Assembly (NCBI GenBank): GCA_029945375.1
Contig: CM057058.1
Location: 3,472,001 to 3,536,000, forward strand
DNA: 64,000 nucleotides
Direction of reading: 5' to 3'
From: Agaricus subrufescens
Lineage: Eukaryota; Basidiomycota; Agaricomycetes; Agaricales; Agaricaceae
Shown: positions 1 through 8,753 of the stretch, piece by piece
Layout of the letters: the number at the start of each line of letters is the position of its first letter
How positions within the stretch are numbered: position 1 is the stretch's first letter
Notes under the pieces: generated by a model
Told to the model about the DNA's origin: nothing
Seen by the model: the letters and a program-made list of their open reading frames with translations, nothing else
Databases searched by the model: none
Program-made: the position numbers and the translations under genes

Positions 1-582
1 GCCCCGGAGACCTTTTTGGAGCATATGCGTACTCTTGAGGCCCAGGCACGCGACTCCTTGCTGCAGCATAAGGTGGTTCAAGCATTTCATGCGAATAAGT
101 CCCGTGATACATCGGAGCTGCTGTTTGCTGTGGGTGACCGGGTGAAGTTGTCAACTGTGAACAGGCGTAAGGTGTTGGGTGCTGAGGGCCAGAAGCGAGT
201 GGCAAAGTTACTGCCTCGTTTTGAGGGGCCATATGTGATCCGGAAACTGGACCGGGCCCATAGCACTGTGACGCTCGAGATCCCCAAGCCAGGGAATGCG
301 GCTGCCAGGGAGACATTTCATGCATCATTGGTTCGGCCTTGGGTGGAGAACGATGAGGTGGTTTTCGAGCGGCCCCCACTGGACGAGAAGGGTGAGGTAG
401 AGGTTGAGGAAATACTGGAGCGGCATGCTGTAGGCCGGGGCTGGAGCTACCGGGTAAAGTACAAAGGATATCCTGTTGAGGAGAGCGAGTGGCTGCCAGG
501 CCGTGAAGTTGCAGATCTCGCGGCATTGGATCGATTTTTCGCACGGATGGGCTTAGATGAGCATGGACAGCCAGTGAAGTAG
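1..582 (+). CDS. Ty3/gypsy chromovirus polyprotein, C-terminal part (integrase tail plus chromodomain)
   Basis: The reading frame is open from base 1 and ends at TAG/581, so the 5' part lies outside the window. The first 110 residues look like the DNA-binding tail of a gypsy integrase: a basic stretch, then an FEGPYVI segment and a DRAHSTVTLEIP-type beta region, then HASLVRPW. Residues around 130-185 form a chromodomain (EVEEILERH, then WSYRVKYKGY, then SEWLP), which in chromoviruses is thought to read histone marks and direct integration into heterochromatin. The ORF is undamaged here. A 220-bp untranslated stretch, a purine tract and an LTR follow, as expected for the 3' end of such an element. 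Family assignment is firm; activity cannot be judged without the missing upstream part. Confidence 0.88.
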   Translation, partial: APETFLEHMRTLEAQARDSLLQHKVVQAFHANKSRDTSELLFAVGDRVKLSTVNRRKVLGAEGQKRVAKLLPRFEGPYVIRKLDRAHSTVTLEIPKPGNAAARETFHASLVRPWVENDEVVFERPPLDEKGEVEVEEILERHAVGRGWSYRVKYKGYPVEESEWLPGREVADLAALDRFFARMGLDEHGQPVK

Positions 583-802
583 TTCCATAGTCTTTCTCCC
601 CTTTTACTTCTCCTTGTTTTCCTTTTTTTCGTTGCATTCCTTTCCTTTTCATCTTTGCCTGCAGGATGCTTTTTCCCTGTAAGGCACCAGGGTTTTTTAA
701 CGCAACTGCGCACGGATTTAGGTAGTTAGCCTACTTGATCTTTGCGCATTTGGTTCTGGTTTGTTTCCCTTTCTGTTTCTCTTTTTCGTGGGCAGGGAGG
801 AG

Positions 803-1037
803 TGTAAGCAGGAGCCTACGACTAACGAACAACTGACGTCACCCTCGATCACTAATGCTAGTACTATATAACGGACTCCCTAGAGCGACAACGGGTTACC
901 TCTTTTCCATCATCTAGCATTTCTTATCTCTTCTCTTTTATCATCTCGTACGCGTACTTTATTCTCTTATCCTTTCGGAAATATACGTTGTGCCTACGTC
1001 TTTGTGTTGCCTCATAAAGTGAAGCAACAAGCTTACA
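803..1037 (+). repeat. 3' LTR of the Ty3/gypsy element
   Basis: A 235-bp segment starts TGTAAG and ends CTTACA, a perfect 6-bp inverted terminal repeat. A purine tract (GGCAGGGAGGAG) sits immediately before it, where plus-strand priming is expected. A TATATAA sequence at about 865 could be the LTR promoter. No 5' LTR partner or target duplication can be seen because the left part is outside the window and the right flank is another repeat fragment. Confidence 0.7.
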
Positions 1038-1147
1038 CACCGCCTCCCGAGTCCTCACCAAGCCCGAGACTGCCTGCGTGCTCAAGCACATTTGCCGCCT
1101 CGTAGACCCTAACGGACTTGTTCCCATACAGTCCGCCACTCCCACTT
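1037..1147 (+). pseudogene. Fragment of LINE ORF1 gene
   Basis: About 110 bp match by eye the ORF1 segment near 12363-12475, translating as ASRVLTKPETACVLKH and then RLVDPNGLVP. It is cut on the left by the gypsy LTR and on the right by a copia LTR. It is a relic with no function of its own. Confidence 0.65.
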
Positions 1148-1465
1148 TGTTGGAAGTGGAACGTAGAGTTCGCAGTGGCAATCCTAACGACGCTAGTATC
1201 GAGCGGATCGGATAAGAAATGAGCTAGTATTAGCACAGTTAATCTGTGGACAAGTATAAGAAGCTATAACAACAATACAAAGAGATTGCTCACCTGTGGA
1301 CAAGTATAAGAAGCTAAAGGCTTCTAAGTTGTCCACAGGCAAGTTCAACATGCGCTGACTAATCTATCACGTGAGCGGAACCGTCCACTGTACCCCCAAG
1401 TCGAGATATACACAAAACAAATTAACCAGTCACTCTAATAACTAAATGCTTGGGGCATTCTAACA
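1148..1465 (-). repeat. Solo copia LTR, subfamily 1
   Basis: On the minus strand this runs from TGTTAGAATGCCCC to CTTCCAACA, 318 bp, the same LTR as at 2358-2674, 8754-9070 and 18791-19107. It is joined on the left to a LINE fragment and on the right to a plus-strand copia RNase H fragment. No target duplication is visible, which suggests recombination rather than a simple insertion. Confidence 0.85.
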
Positions 1466-1641
1466 ATGGGCGCATGAAACACCTAGATCTTTGGTTCTAT
1501 TGGCTCCGCGAGGCTGTAGAAGATGGAGTCATTGATCCTCTCTATGTGTCTACTGATCAGCAAGTTGCGGACATCCTAACCAAGGCTGTATCACTAAAGG
1601 TTGTTGACTTTGCTGTGCCGTTGTTAGGACTTGGAGCTTAG
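1466..1641 (+). pseudogene. Copia RNase H C-terminal fragment
   Basis: This encodes the last ~57 residues of a copia polyprotein: MKHLDLWFYWLREAV, then the STDQQVADILTKA signature of copia RNase H, ending LLGLGA. The stop codon is followed by the purine tract AAGGGGGTG and then an LTR, as at the 3' end of an element. The 5' part is missing; the sequence abuts the reverse-oriented solo LTR. Confidence 0.85.
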
Positions 1642-1667
1642 TATGGACTGGTTGGATCAAGGGGGTG

Positions 1668-1964
1668 TGTTAGACTGCCCCAGCAGTCTTGTGTTAGAGT
1701 GCCCCAACAGTCTTGTATATGGACTTAGAGATGGTACAACTTTCTGATCATGTGATATATTAGTAAGCACATGTTGAACTTGTCTGTGAATGCTCTAGAA
1801 GCCTTTAGCTTCTTAGACTTGTTCACAGGTGAGTATAGAGTTCTGTATATTCATAGTTAGCTTCTTAGACTTGTTTACAGGATTGCTATATCAATTCTTA
1901 TCTGATTCACTCATGACTACCACCATTAGAACCATCTCCGCATGCGCTACATTCTACCTCCAAT
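1668..1964 (+). repeat. Copia LTR, subfamily 2
   Basis: It starts TGTTAGACTGCCCC directly after the purine tract and runs about 297 bp. It is clearly related to subfamily 1 (same AGCTTCTTA-CTTGT-CACAG blocks) but is diverged and has a duplicated 'gccccaRcagtcttg' block near its start. Its right end runs into another copia coding fragment without a primer binding site. Confidence 0.7.
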
Positions 1965-2336
1965 AGCTGGTCCTCAAAGTGTCAGCCTTTTGTGACTCTC
2001 TCAAGCACTGAGGCCGAGTTTGTGGCTGCTGTTGAGGCTGGAAAGGAGATCAAGTGGACTAGGAACATTCTCAGCGAGTTTGGCTACCCCCAGACACTTG
2101 CTTCGACTTTATTTGTTGATAACAAGTCTGGAATCAGTGTGGCAAAGAATCCTGAGCACCACGGGCGCATGAAACACTTGGATCTTTGGTTCTACTGGCT
2201 CCGGGAGGCTGTAGAAGAAGGAATCATCGATGCCCTCTATGTTTCTACTGATCAGCAAGTGGCCGACATTCTGACCAAGGCTGTGGCACCAAAGGTGATT
2301 GATTTTGCTGTCCCACTATTGGGACTTGGACACTAG
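1965..2336 (+). pseudogene. Copia RNase H fragment
   Basis: This encodes about 120 residues from WSSKRQPFVTLSSTEAEF through FVDNKSGISVAKNPEHH and MKHLDLWFYWL to DILTKA and LLGLGH. The acidic residue in the TEAE motif and the D of VDNKS, expected in copia RNase H, are present. The upstream polymerase is missing. A purine tract and a subfamily-1 LTR follow. Confidence 0.85.
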
Positions 2337-2357
2337 ACTGCTTGGATCAAGGGGGTG

Positions 2358-2674
2358 TGTTAGAATGCCCCAAGCATTCAGCTATTAGAGTGACTGGACA
2401 ATTTGTTTTGTGTATATCTCGACTTAGAGTACAGCAGAAGCTTCTGCCCATGTGATAGATTAGTCAGCGCATGTTGAACTTGCCTGTGGACGACTTAGAA
2501 GTCTTTAGCTTCTTATACTTGTCCACAGGTGAGCAATCTCTTTGTATTGTTGTTATAGCTTCTTATACTTGTCCACAGATTAACTGTGTTAATACTAGCT
2601 CATTTCTCATCCGATCCGCTCGATACTAGCATCGTTAGGACTGCCACTGCGAACTCTACGTTCCACTTCCAACA
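2358..2674 (+). repeat. Copia LTR, subfamily 1
   Basis: A 317-bp LTR runs from TGTTAGAATGCCCC to CTTCCAACA. On the left it follows the 3' end of a copia coding region, so it is a 3' LTR. On the right it joins directly to the interior of a copia polymerase (TRPDIAYAVSYLG) instead of a primer binding site, which shows a rearranged junction. Confidence 0.85.
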
Positions 2675-3252
2675 GACTCGTCCCGACATTGCCTATGCTG
2701 TCTCCTACCTTGGGAGATTCAATCACAATCCTGCTCCTGCCCATTGGCTTGCTGTCAAGCATTTACTTCACTATTTGAAGGGCACAATGCACTACCAGCT
2801 TGTCTACCGAGGTAGTGACTCCGGAGAGCTGTTCACCACCTATTCTGATGCTTCCCATGGTGGCTGCAAGGCCACAGGTCGAGCTACAGGTGGTTATGTG
2901 ACTCTAGTGTCTGGGGCTGCTGTAGGATGGTCCTCAAAGCGTCAGCCCTTTGTAACTCTCTCGAGTACTGAGGCTGAATTTGTTGCTGCCGTTGAAGCTG
3001 GAAAGGAGATCAAGTGGACTAGGAACATTTGTGGATAACAAGTCTGGTATCAGTGTAGCCAAGAATTCTGAGCACCACGGGTGCATGAAACACCTAGATC
3101 TTCGCTTCTATTGGCTCTGCGAGGCTGTAGAAGATGGAGTCATTGATCCTCTCTATGTATCCACTGACCAGCAAGTTGCGAACATCCTAACCAAGGCTGT
3201 ATCAAGGAAAGTTGTTGACTTTGCTGTGCCGTTGTTAGGACTTGGAGCTTAG
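2675..3252 (+). pseudogene. Copia reverse transcriptase tail and RNase H, with internal deletion
   Basis: The first part encodes the end of the copia polymerase (TRPDIAYAVSYLGRF, then LLHYLKGT) and the beginning of RNase H (YSDASHGG, then SSTEAEF). At about 3027 roughly 44 bases present in the copy at 2060-2110 are missing, so the frame shifts. The RNase H end then resumes (VDNKSGISVAKN to DILTKA and LLGLGA). It cannot give a working enzyme. A purine tract and a subfamily-2 LTR follow. Confidence 0.8.
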
Positions 3253-3512
3253 TATGGACTGGTTGGATCAAGGGGGTGTGTTAGACTGGCCCAGCAGTCT
3301 TGTGTTAGAGTGCCCCAACAGTCTTGTATATGGACTTAGAGATGGTACGACTTTCTGATCATGTGATATATTAGTAAGCACATGTTAAACTTGCCTGTGA
3401 ACGCTCTAGAAGCCTTTAGCTTCTTAGACTTGTTCACAGGTGAGTATAGAGTTCTGTATCTTGATAGACAGCTTCTTAGACTTGTTCACAGAATATCTCA
3501 TTCATTTCTAAT

Positions 3513-4636
3513 TTTCTTTTTTTTTTTTTTTTTTGTAATCAATGGGATTTATTTCAAAATTGACCTTAAGGGTGCCATAACGCGTTCCCCGTACTTTACA
3601 TTGCCTGTACACTACCTCTGTCGGCTCGAGACATTACATGAAAAAACGAACAACAAATGAGCAAAAGAAATGTATCCAGCGGACTTGGTCAACGCTATGT
3701 GAGAAAAAGAAAAACATAACAAACGAGAATAGAGCGATCCATATACAAGTACAATAATACCAGACTGAAGGAAAAGGAAACGCTGAAGTACAAGCACAAA
3801 GAAAAGAAACTCTCTGCACCTTTTGAAAACATTCCGCCGAGTCCACAGCCTCATCTCCATTACCGAGTTTGTAAACACCTCTCTCCATTCATCCGCCTCA
3901 AACACGGTTTCAAACTGGCTCATAATCGTCTCATGGTAAAAAATTGGCCCCATTAGAAGAGGACGCTTGCGCTTCCTCCTCTCTTTGTTCTCGTCCTTTC
4001 GCTGCTGGTAAACCTGCTTGTAATACGCAGGCCAGTCCGATTCGCACACTCTTGGCACTCGCAGAAGATCAGAGTCATCTTCGAATGCGAATGCCTTGGG
4101 GTTGTCGGTCAGGAATAGGATGAGTCCTTGAATAGATTCAATCCCGCCGATAGAATAGTGTTCCGCCCTTCTTACGAATAGTGGGCAGACATTGAGGATG
4201 TGCTGACGTGTCTCCGGGGAGTTGGGAGAACAGGGACACGTCTTGAATGGTTCATTCGGAAAGAAGCGAGCGCAATATGATCTGATGGGGGCATGGTTGG
4301 TGATTGTGCGCACAAGATGGGCACACAATGGAGAGTTATGAGCGACTGAGACCCTGCCGTAGTTGCGGAGCCATAAGCCTAGATTGAGGTGAGTTGGTTT
4401 GTCAACCGTGAACTTACAATTATTTTCGTGATCAGCGGCTCTGCCCCGTTTTAACCGATCCGAATTGTCTGAGCCAGCAGCACCGCCCTGTTTTAACTGG
4501 CCAGACTTTTTCTTCCCCGGACGGAGTTGATAGTCTGAGTAGGAGGTGTCCGGCCTCAACATCCCAGTCCCAAAACTACCGTCGTGAAATTCATCATGCA
4601 GAGCAAAGGGGGAGGTGGCTAGCCCCGCTCTCAATT
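3513..4636 (-). mobile_element. 5'-truncated LINE (3' end of ORF2 plus tail)
   Basis: A T-run at about 3515-3534 is the poly(A) tail of a minus-strand insertion, and both ends carry the same 14-bp target duplication. The 3' end (AATAAATCCCATTGATTACAA in minus sense, given here in two parts: AATAAATCCC and ATTGATTACA) resembles the 3' end of the ORF1-only element at 5739-7868. This suggests the same reverse transcriptase handles both. The 5' part of the element was lost on insertion, as is common for LINEs. Confidence 0.85.
3612..4636 (-). pseudogene. LINE ORF2 C-terminal region (fragment)
   Basis: The minus-strand frame covers about 340 residues. Around residues 130-160 there is a zinc-knuckle-like block, CPCSPNSPETRQHIL then CPLF. 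Blocks of the form CPC-(n)-ETRxHIL-(n)-CP are common after the RNase H region of fungal LINE ORF2 proteins. No reverse transcriptase or endonuclease motifs are present because the element is 5' truncated. The start is not a real translation start: the first ATG overlaps the target duplication. The last ~60 residues are hydrophobic and probably lie in what is normally 3' UTR. The LINE assignment is inference from this block plus the insertion hallmarks. Confidence 0.6.
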
Positions 4637-4714
4637 CATTCATTTCTAATCCGATTCACTCGTTACTGCCACCGTTAGAACCGTCTCCACATGCGCTACA
4701 TTCTACCTCTGACA

Positions 4715-4923
4715 ATAAGAAGCTATAACAGCAATACAAAGAGATTGCTCACCTGTGGACAAGTATAAGAAGCTAAAGACTTCTAAGTTGTCCACACGCA
4801 AGTTCAACATGCGCTGACTAATCTATCACGTGAGCGGAAGCGTCCACTTTACTCTAAGTCGAGATATACACAAAACAAATTAACCAGTCACTCTAATAAC
4901 TGAATGCTTGGGGCATTCTAACA
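4715..4923 (-). repeat. Truncated copia LTR, subfamily 1 (3' LTR of element A)
   Basis: In minus sense it starts TGTTAGAATGCCCC at 4923 and breaks off after about 209 bp, losing roughly 108 bp. It abuts the end of the subfamily-2 LTR at 4714. On its other side is the purine tract and the end of a minus-strand copia ORF, so it is the 3' LTR of element A. Confidence 0.8.
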
Positions 4924-4944
4924 CACCCCCTTGATCCAAGCAGT

Positions 4945-5343
4945 CTAGTGTCCAAGTCCCAATAGTGGGACAGCAAAATCAATCACCTTGGGTGCCACAG
5001 CCTTGGTCAGAATGTCGGCCACTTGCTGATCATCACTGTCAACCAAAAAAGCAGCCTCCTCTTCCAGTTCTTGATTGTCTCCAGGTAAGTCAATGTTTTT
5101 GACCCTCCACCACTCACCAGGGGGTCGTCTAACTCGATTGGTGCACCTAGGGACTCGTGGAGGCTCGGCAGGCACAGGAGCGGTCGGAGGAGTGACAGGG
5201 AGTGGTGCAGGAGGTTGTGGAGGCGTTCTAGGTGGAGTGGGAGCGACAGGAGATGCAGGAGTGATCACAGGAGCTTTAGGAGCATTTTGAAGTGCTTTAG
5301 GCTCTTCAGGAGGAATAGCACTTGCAGGAGTCAAACTAGGCAG
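4945..5343 (-). pseudogene. Copia linker fused in frame to the RNase H end (RT deleted)
   Basis: The minus-strand ORF starts in a proline-rich linker (repeated P-P-x-P, APEAP-like) and passes through the RRTNRVRRPPGEWW-like basic block seen also in element B near 15450. At about 5030 it jumps from the residues VDSD to QQVADILTKA, the last 30 residues of the polyprotein. Everything between (all of reverse transcriptase and most of RNase H) is missing, yet the frame is kept. The joined sequences share a few bases (GAT), which suggests a microhomology deletion or a template switch during reverse transcription. Confidence 0.75.
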
Positions 5344-5348
5344 CGGAG

Positions 5349-5597
5349 TGTCAGGTGATGACAGGTTAAGTCATCTGACAGCTTTGGAGCTCTGAGTTCT
5401 CATGAGAAACTGCCTAGTGCCCCAGCCCCTGGAGTGGGCCTGCAGTAGTGAGTTCCAACTCTAGGCCTAGGGTACATATATATAATATCCTAGCTCCTAT
5501 AATACCAAGACCATGTAGCTCAGTGGTTAGAGCTCCCTGGTGCAATTGGGGTGGTCCCAGGTTCAAACCCTGGTGTGGTCACTTTTCCATCCTAACA
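5349..5597 (+). mobile_element. Solo LTR-like insertion carrying a tRNA-like gene
   Basis: Compared with the same linker in element B (about 15205-15255), element A contains 249 extra bases. They begin TGTCAGG and end CCTAACA, giving TG...CA termini with an imperfect TGTYAG inverted repeat. They are flanked by a perfect 5-bp duplication CGGAG (5344-5348 and 5598-5602). These are the hallmarks of an LTR left by recombination. The right third is a complete tRNA-like cloverleaf (5509-5581). A TATA-rich stretch lies at about 5472-5488 and an imperfect stem (GTCAG...ATGAC/GTCAT...CTGAC) near the left end. There is no coding potential. It may be the solo LTR of a miniature retrotransposon (TRIM). 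Confidence 0.75.
5509..5581 (+). tRNA. tRNA-like sequence, Cys (GCA) anticodon, inside an LTR
   Basis: All four stems pair. Acceptor GACCATG pairs with TGTGGTC (two G-U pairs). The D arm is GCTC/GAGC with loop AGTGGTTA. The anticodon stem CCCTG/TGGGG has a seven-base loop GTGCAAT, giving anticodon GCA at 5542-5544 with T before it. The T arm is CCAGG/CCTGG with loop TTCAAAC. The A box (TAGCTCAGTGGTTAGAGC) and B box (GGTTCAAACC) are intact, and a TTTT terminator follows at 5583. Position 73 is A, whereas tRNA-Cys normally has U. It is therefore more likely a tRNA-derived Pol III unit carried by a retroelement than a working tRNA-Cys gene. Confidence 0.7.
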
Positions 5598-5738
5598 CGG
5601 AGGCAGTGCAGGGAGAGGCCAGATACCACCCCCTTCATCCTGGAGAGGTGGGAAGTCCAAATGCAACAAGGGGAGCGCTGGAGAGCGCTCTGAAGCAATA
5701 GGAGTTTCAGGTGAGCTGGGAGGGCCAGTAAATGAAGG

Positions 5739-7868
5739 CATTCCTTCCTTGACCTCTTACCACTACCTTCCTCTTTTGGAAGCCTCTGTGGTTTAGTTGT
5801 GCTAGTAGGGAATACAATTCATTATGCCTCCTAAACGTCACAATAAGTCTCAACAGCCTCCTCCAGCAGGTACACCTGCCCCACCATGTCACGAGACACT
5901 GCAGGAATTTGTGGACAAGGACTGGGATTCTCCAGCCCCAGCCCCTTCTGTTCCCTAGTTAGAGCCCTCATTCTTTGTGGGCACCCTCTCCAACCCCAGC
6001 CAGACCTACGTAGGTGGTACCCCCTTCCAGTCCAAGTGGCCTTCAGCCTCTCATCCTGGAAATCTACTCCCTCCTGCAGAGATTCTCTCTGCATTTGAAT
6101 CCACTCCTCGACATGAGTTGACGCAAGTCACTCAGTCTCTTCTGGGCAAATGGCCTGAACAGCCATCTCCGACTCCCTCCACTATGCTGACCACTGAATC
6201 CCCTGCCAAGATTCCAGTCAAGGTCTCTCTGGACCCTCCGGATCTGGAAATCCCTTACACCAAAGATAATGTTCCCGGCCGGGAACTTTTCTTCTCCACT
6301 CTAGAGAATTACACATCCTCTCTCACTTCGGCAGACAGTGACACCCCCAAGTTCCTGTCTATGATACTTACAAGCCTGCAAGTTTTGCTATGGGACTGTA
6401 AAATCCTGCTATGGGACTGTAAAATCCTCGACCTCAAGTGTGACGGCGGTTTCACTGTCGCCAACCTTCTTGACAGGCTTCCATGCTCTCAACGCGTGGA
6501 TTTTGCCCCACTTCCCCCTGGTACCATGGGTTTGGCATCTCGGCCGATCCCTAAACCACATGTTAAGCGGGCCAAAATTGCCCCTCCATCCCCTCCCAAG
6601 CAGAGTGCTCTGGCCAAGGCCGATCGTGCACCTGCTCCTGTTCTCCAACAACGTCCACCTCCTTCGGAGGCTCCTGCCATTTCCGTAGCTGCACCCAAGC
6701 AATGTCATCGTCGGCAGGGCAAACACACTGTACATGGCGCTTTGCGCCGTGGCATATCCATTCGCGTCCCTAGTGTGCTCAACTCGAGCCACTATGATCA
6801 CTTCCACAATCTTGAAAGAGATCAATGACCTTATCGAGAATAATCTACCAGAGTCCACTCTGGTGATCTTCTCCTCTCAGGATGAAGGTGGTCCCAGGAA
6901 AGTATTCCTGGCTACCAACACTGTTCCCACAAGATCCAAAGCAGACTTCATGCTCAAGCACATCAAGTCGTGTTTCCCTATCCCCAAGGGTGCGAGGCCT
7001 ATTTGCACATCCGCTATCAAATCCACATCTTATCTCAAGGTGTTGGATATTCCTATTACCAATCCTACTTCCAAAGAATGGCTTGCTCCCACTACCGCTC
7101 AAATTCACAATGAATTCAAGCTCTCTGAAATTGGCTGCTTGGTAGCTAGTTGGACACGCAACATCTGCGTCATGCGGACTTCTCCCCATGCTGACTCATG
7201 CGTTGCATGGGTCAACATCATAGATTCGGTATCCGGTGCGAACATGAAGAATCTCATCAGTAAGCATATTCAAGTAGCCTGCACCAATTGCAGGATTGCC
7301 AGCACTCGCCCCCACTCTGGGTCCGTCCTGTGCACTCAGTGCTACAGGTGGGGCCATCATCACTCCAAGTGCCGCCGTGAAGGTGTGCACTGCCCTCTCT
7401 GTGGCGGTCCTCATCGGGAGGAGTTGCATCATCTTATGGTTCCGGCCACTTCGGTTGAGAACCGGCATTGTGTGAACTGTACTGCATTGAAGTGGGAAAA
7501 GCGTAATCATTCCGCCCTGGACAGAAAGAGTTGTCCATTTTGGGCACATCGCTTTGATAGGGAATGGCTTCAACGCCAATTTCCACCGAAGAAGATCTAA
7601 CAGAGGTGTCGTGTATTTTTAACCACTTCTATTTTTCATTTTTCATCTCTCACCATCTTGTAAGTATCAATTCGGACTTTCTTTTATGCGTACCACTTCG
7701 ATTCTATGGAACACTCTTTAGTCTACGTATGCAGTTTATTCTTACACTAGTTATCTCCCTGGTGTAGGGCTGGCAGGTGATGTAAAGCCGGGGGAACGCA
7801 TTATGGCACCCCATGTACGAGGCCGGTTTTGAAATAAACCCCGTTGATTATAAAAAAAAAGAAAAAAA
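5739..7868 (+). mobile_element. Full-length ORF1-only LINE-like element, copy 1
   Basis: This 2130-bp insertion in element A has a perfect 15-bp duplication GCCAGTAAATGAAGG at 5724-5738 and 7869-7883 and an A-rich tail. Its first ~60 bases (CTTACCACTACCTTCCTC, then GGAAGCCTC) match the 5' ends of the copies at 11430 and 18596, so it is not 5' truncated. It contains one ORF1-type gene and a 3' UTR ending GTTGATTATAAAA. No endonuclease or reverse transcriptase is present. Confidence 0.85.
5824..7600 (+). pseudogene. ORF1/gag-like zinc-knuckle protein of copy 1, broken
   Basis: The ATG at 5824 begins MPPKRHNKSQ. An in-frame TAG at 5956-5958 interrupts it after 44 codons, and a frameshift near 6775-6790 moves the reading from frame 1 to frame 2. 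The first half is a proline-rich, low-complexity region with a KGKHT-like basic motif. The second half matches the family domain: TSYLKVLDIP, then VMRTSPHADSCVAW, then CCHC knuckles (CTQCYRWGHHHSKC and CPLCGGPH), ending FDREWLQRQFPPK. Such proteins bind the element RNA and act as nucleic-acid chaperones in LINE particles. This is the most diverged of the copies here and is not functional as read. Confidence 0.8.
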
Positions 7869-8753
7869 GCCAGTAAATGAAGGAACAGCATCAAGTTGAG
7901 CTCTAGAAGTGCCAGGGAAGTACCTTTCATCGAATTCTGCCCTTTCAGAGATGATTGAACACTTGGTGACTGGGTTATAGAACTTCCAGCCCTTGTAGCC
8001 AGTAGGATAGCCTATGAAAACACATTTTTCATAGTGAGGCTGAAGAGAATCATGTTTATCTTGCTGTATATGCACGTAGGCAGTGCACCCCCATACCCGG
8101 AGGTGGGAAACATCAGGCTTTCGCTTATAGAACACTTGGAAGGGAGTAGAACCAGGGAGAGACGATGTAGGAAGCCTATTCCATACATGCACCATGGAGG
8201 AGATGCATTCACCCCAGAAACTCGGGGGCAATTTTGACTCAGAGAGCATGGCTGTGATCCTTTCACCCATAGTTCTGTTAGCCCTTTCAGCTAGACCGTT
8301 CTGCTGAGGCCTGTTGCGAGTAGAATGCCTCCTATCGATGCCACACTGCTCTGTGAAGGCCAGGAAGGCTTTAGACATGTATTCACCGCCTTTATCATCC
8401 TGTAGAGCACGCATTTTCACTCCTAGTTGGTTTTCAGCCCAAGATTTGTATATTTTGAATGCTCCAAAGGCCTCAGGCTTGCTTTTCAGCAGATATACAG
8501 CCTGGAAATGCGTTGCGTTGTCTATAAACGTGATCCAGTACTTGTAGTAGCCTGAGTGGGAAGCGACTGGGAGCGGTCCATGAAGGTCTGAGTGCACCAG
8601 CTCAAGTGGGGATCAATTATGGCTGGTAGAGGAGGGGAAAGGAAGTGAATGCATCTTGCCAGCAAGGCAGGGTTCACATATGGGGTCAGGGGACACTTTA
8701 GAGTCGATTTTAAGGCCTGTAACAAGCTCCTTGTTCACCATAGACCTGACTGT
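7869..8753 (-). pseudogene. Copia integrase region of element A
   Basis: On the minus strand the integrase core is readable from about 8612 to 7870. It has VHSDLHGPLP, YWITFIDNATHF (first catalytic D), LQDDKGGEY (second D) and PQQNGLAERANRT (E). The GKR-like downstream region includes GYPTGYKGWKFYNP. Upstream, an in-frame TGA at 8613-8615 separates it from the gag-pre-integrase block. The same TGA is found at the same place in element B (14364-14366). The frame then runs into the poly(A) of LINE copy 1. On the 5' side it is cut by the LTR of element B. Confidence 0.8.

Larger units (their letters stand above)
3279..4714 (+). repeat. Copia LTR, subfamily 2, split by a LINE insertion
   Basis: The LTR begins TGTTAGACTGGCCC at 3279 and runs to 3512, then resumes at 4651 and ends near 4714 (ACCTCTGACA). 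The interruption is the LINE fragment 3513-4636, flanked by the 14-bp duplication CATTCATTTCTAAT at 3499-3512 and 4637-4650. The two parts together match the copy at 1668-1964. Confidence 0.75.
4715..8753 (-). mobile_element. Copia element A: internally deleted, with two nested insertions
   Basis: Read on the minus strand from 8753 to 4715, this is a copia copy. In order it has the gag-pre-integrase tail, integrase and proline-rich linker, then a direct jump to the RNase H end and the 3' LTR. Reverse transcriptase is deleted. Its 5' end was cut by insertion of element B at 8754. It carries a solo LTR (5349-5597, duplication CGGAG) and an ORF1-only LINE (5739-7868, duplication GCCAGTAAATGAAGG) inserted later. 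It cannot encode its own polymerase. Confidence 0.8.

Noticed and set aside
5707..6098. Small minus-strand frames at the left end of LINE copy 1
   Set aside because: They overlap the ORF1 start and the 5' UTR of a plus-strand element whose limits are fixed by its target duplication.
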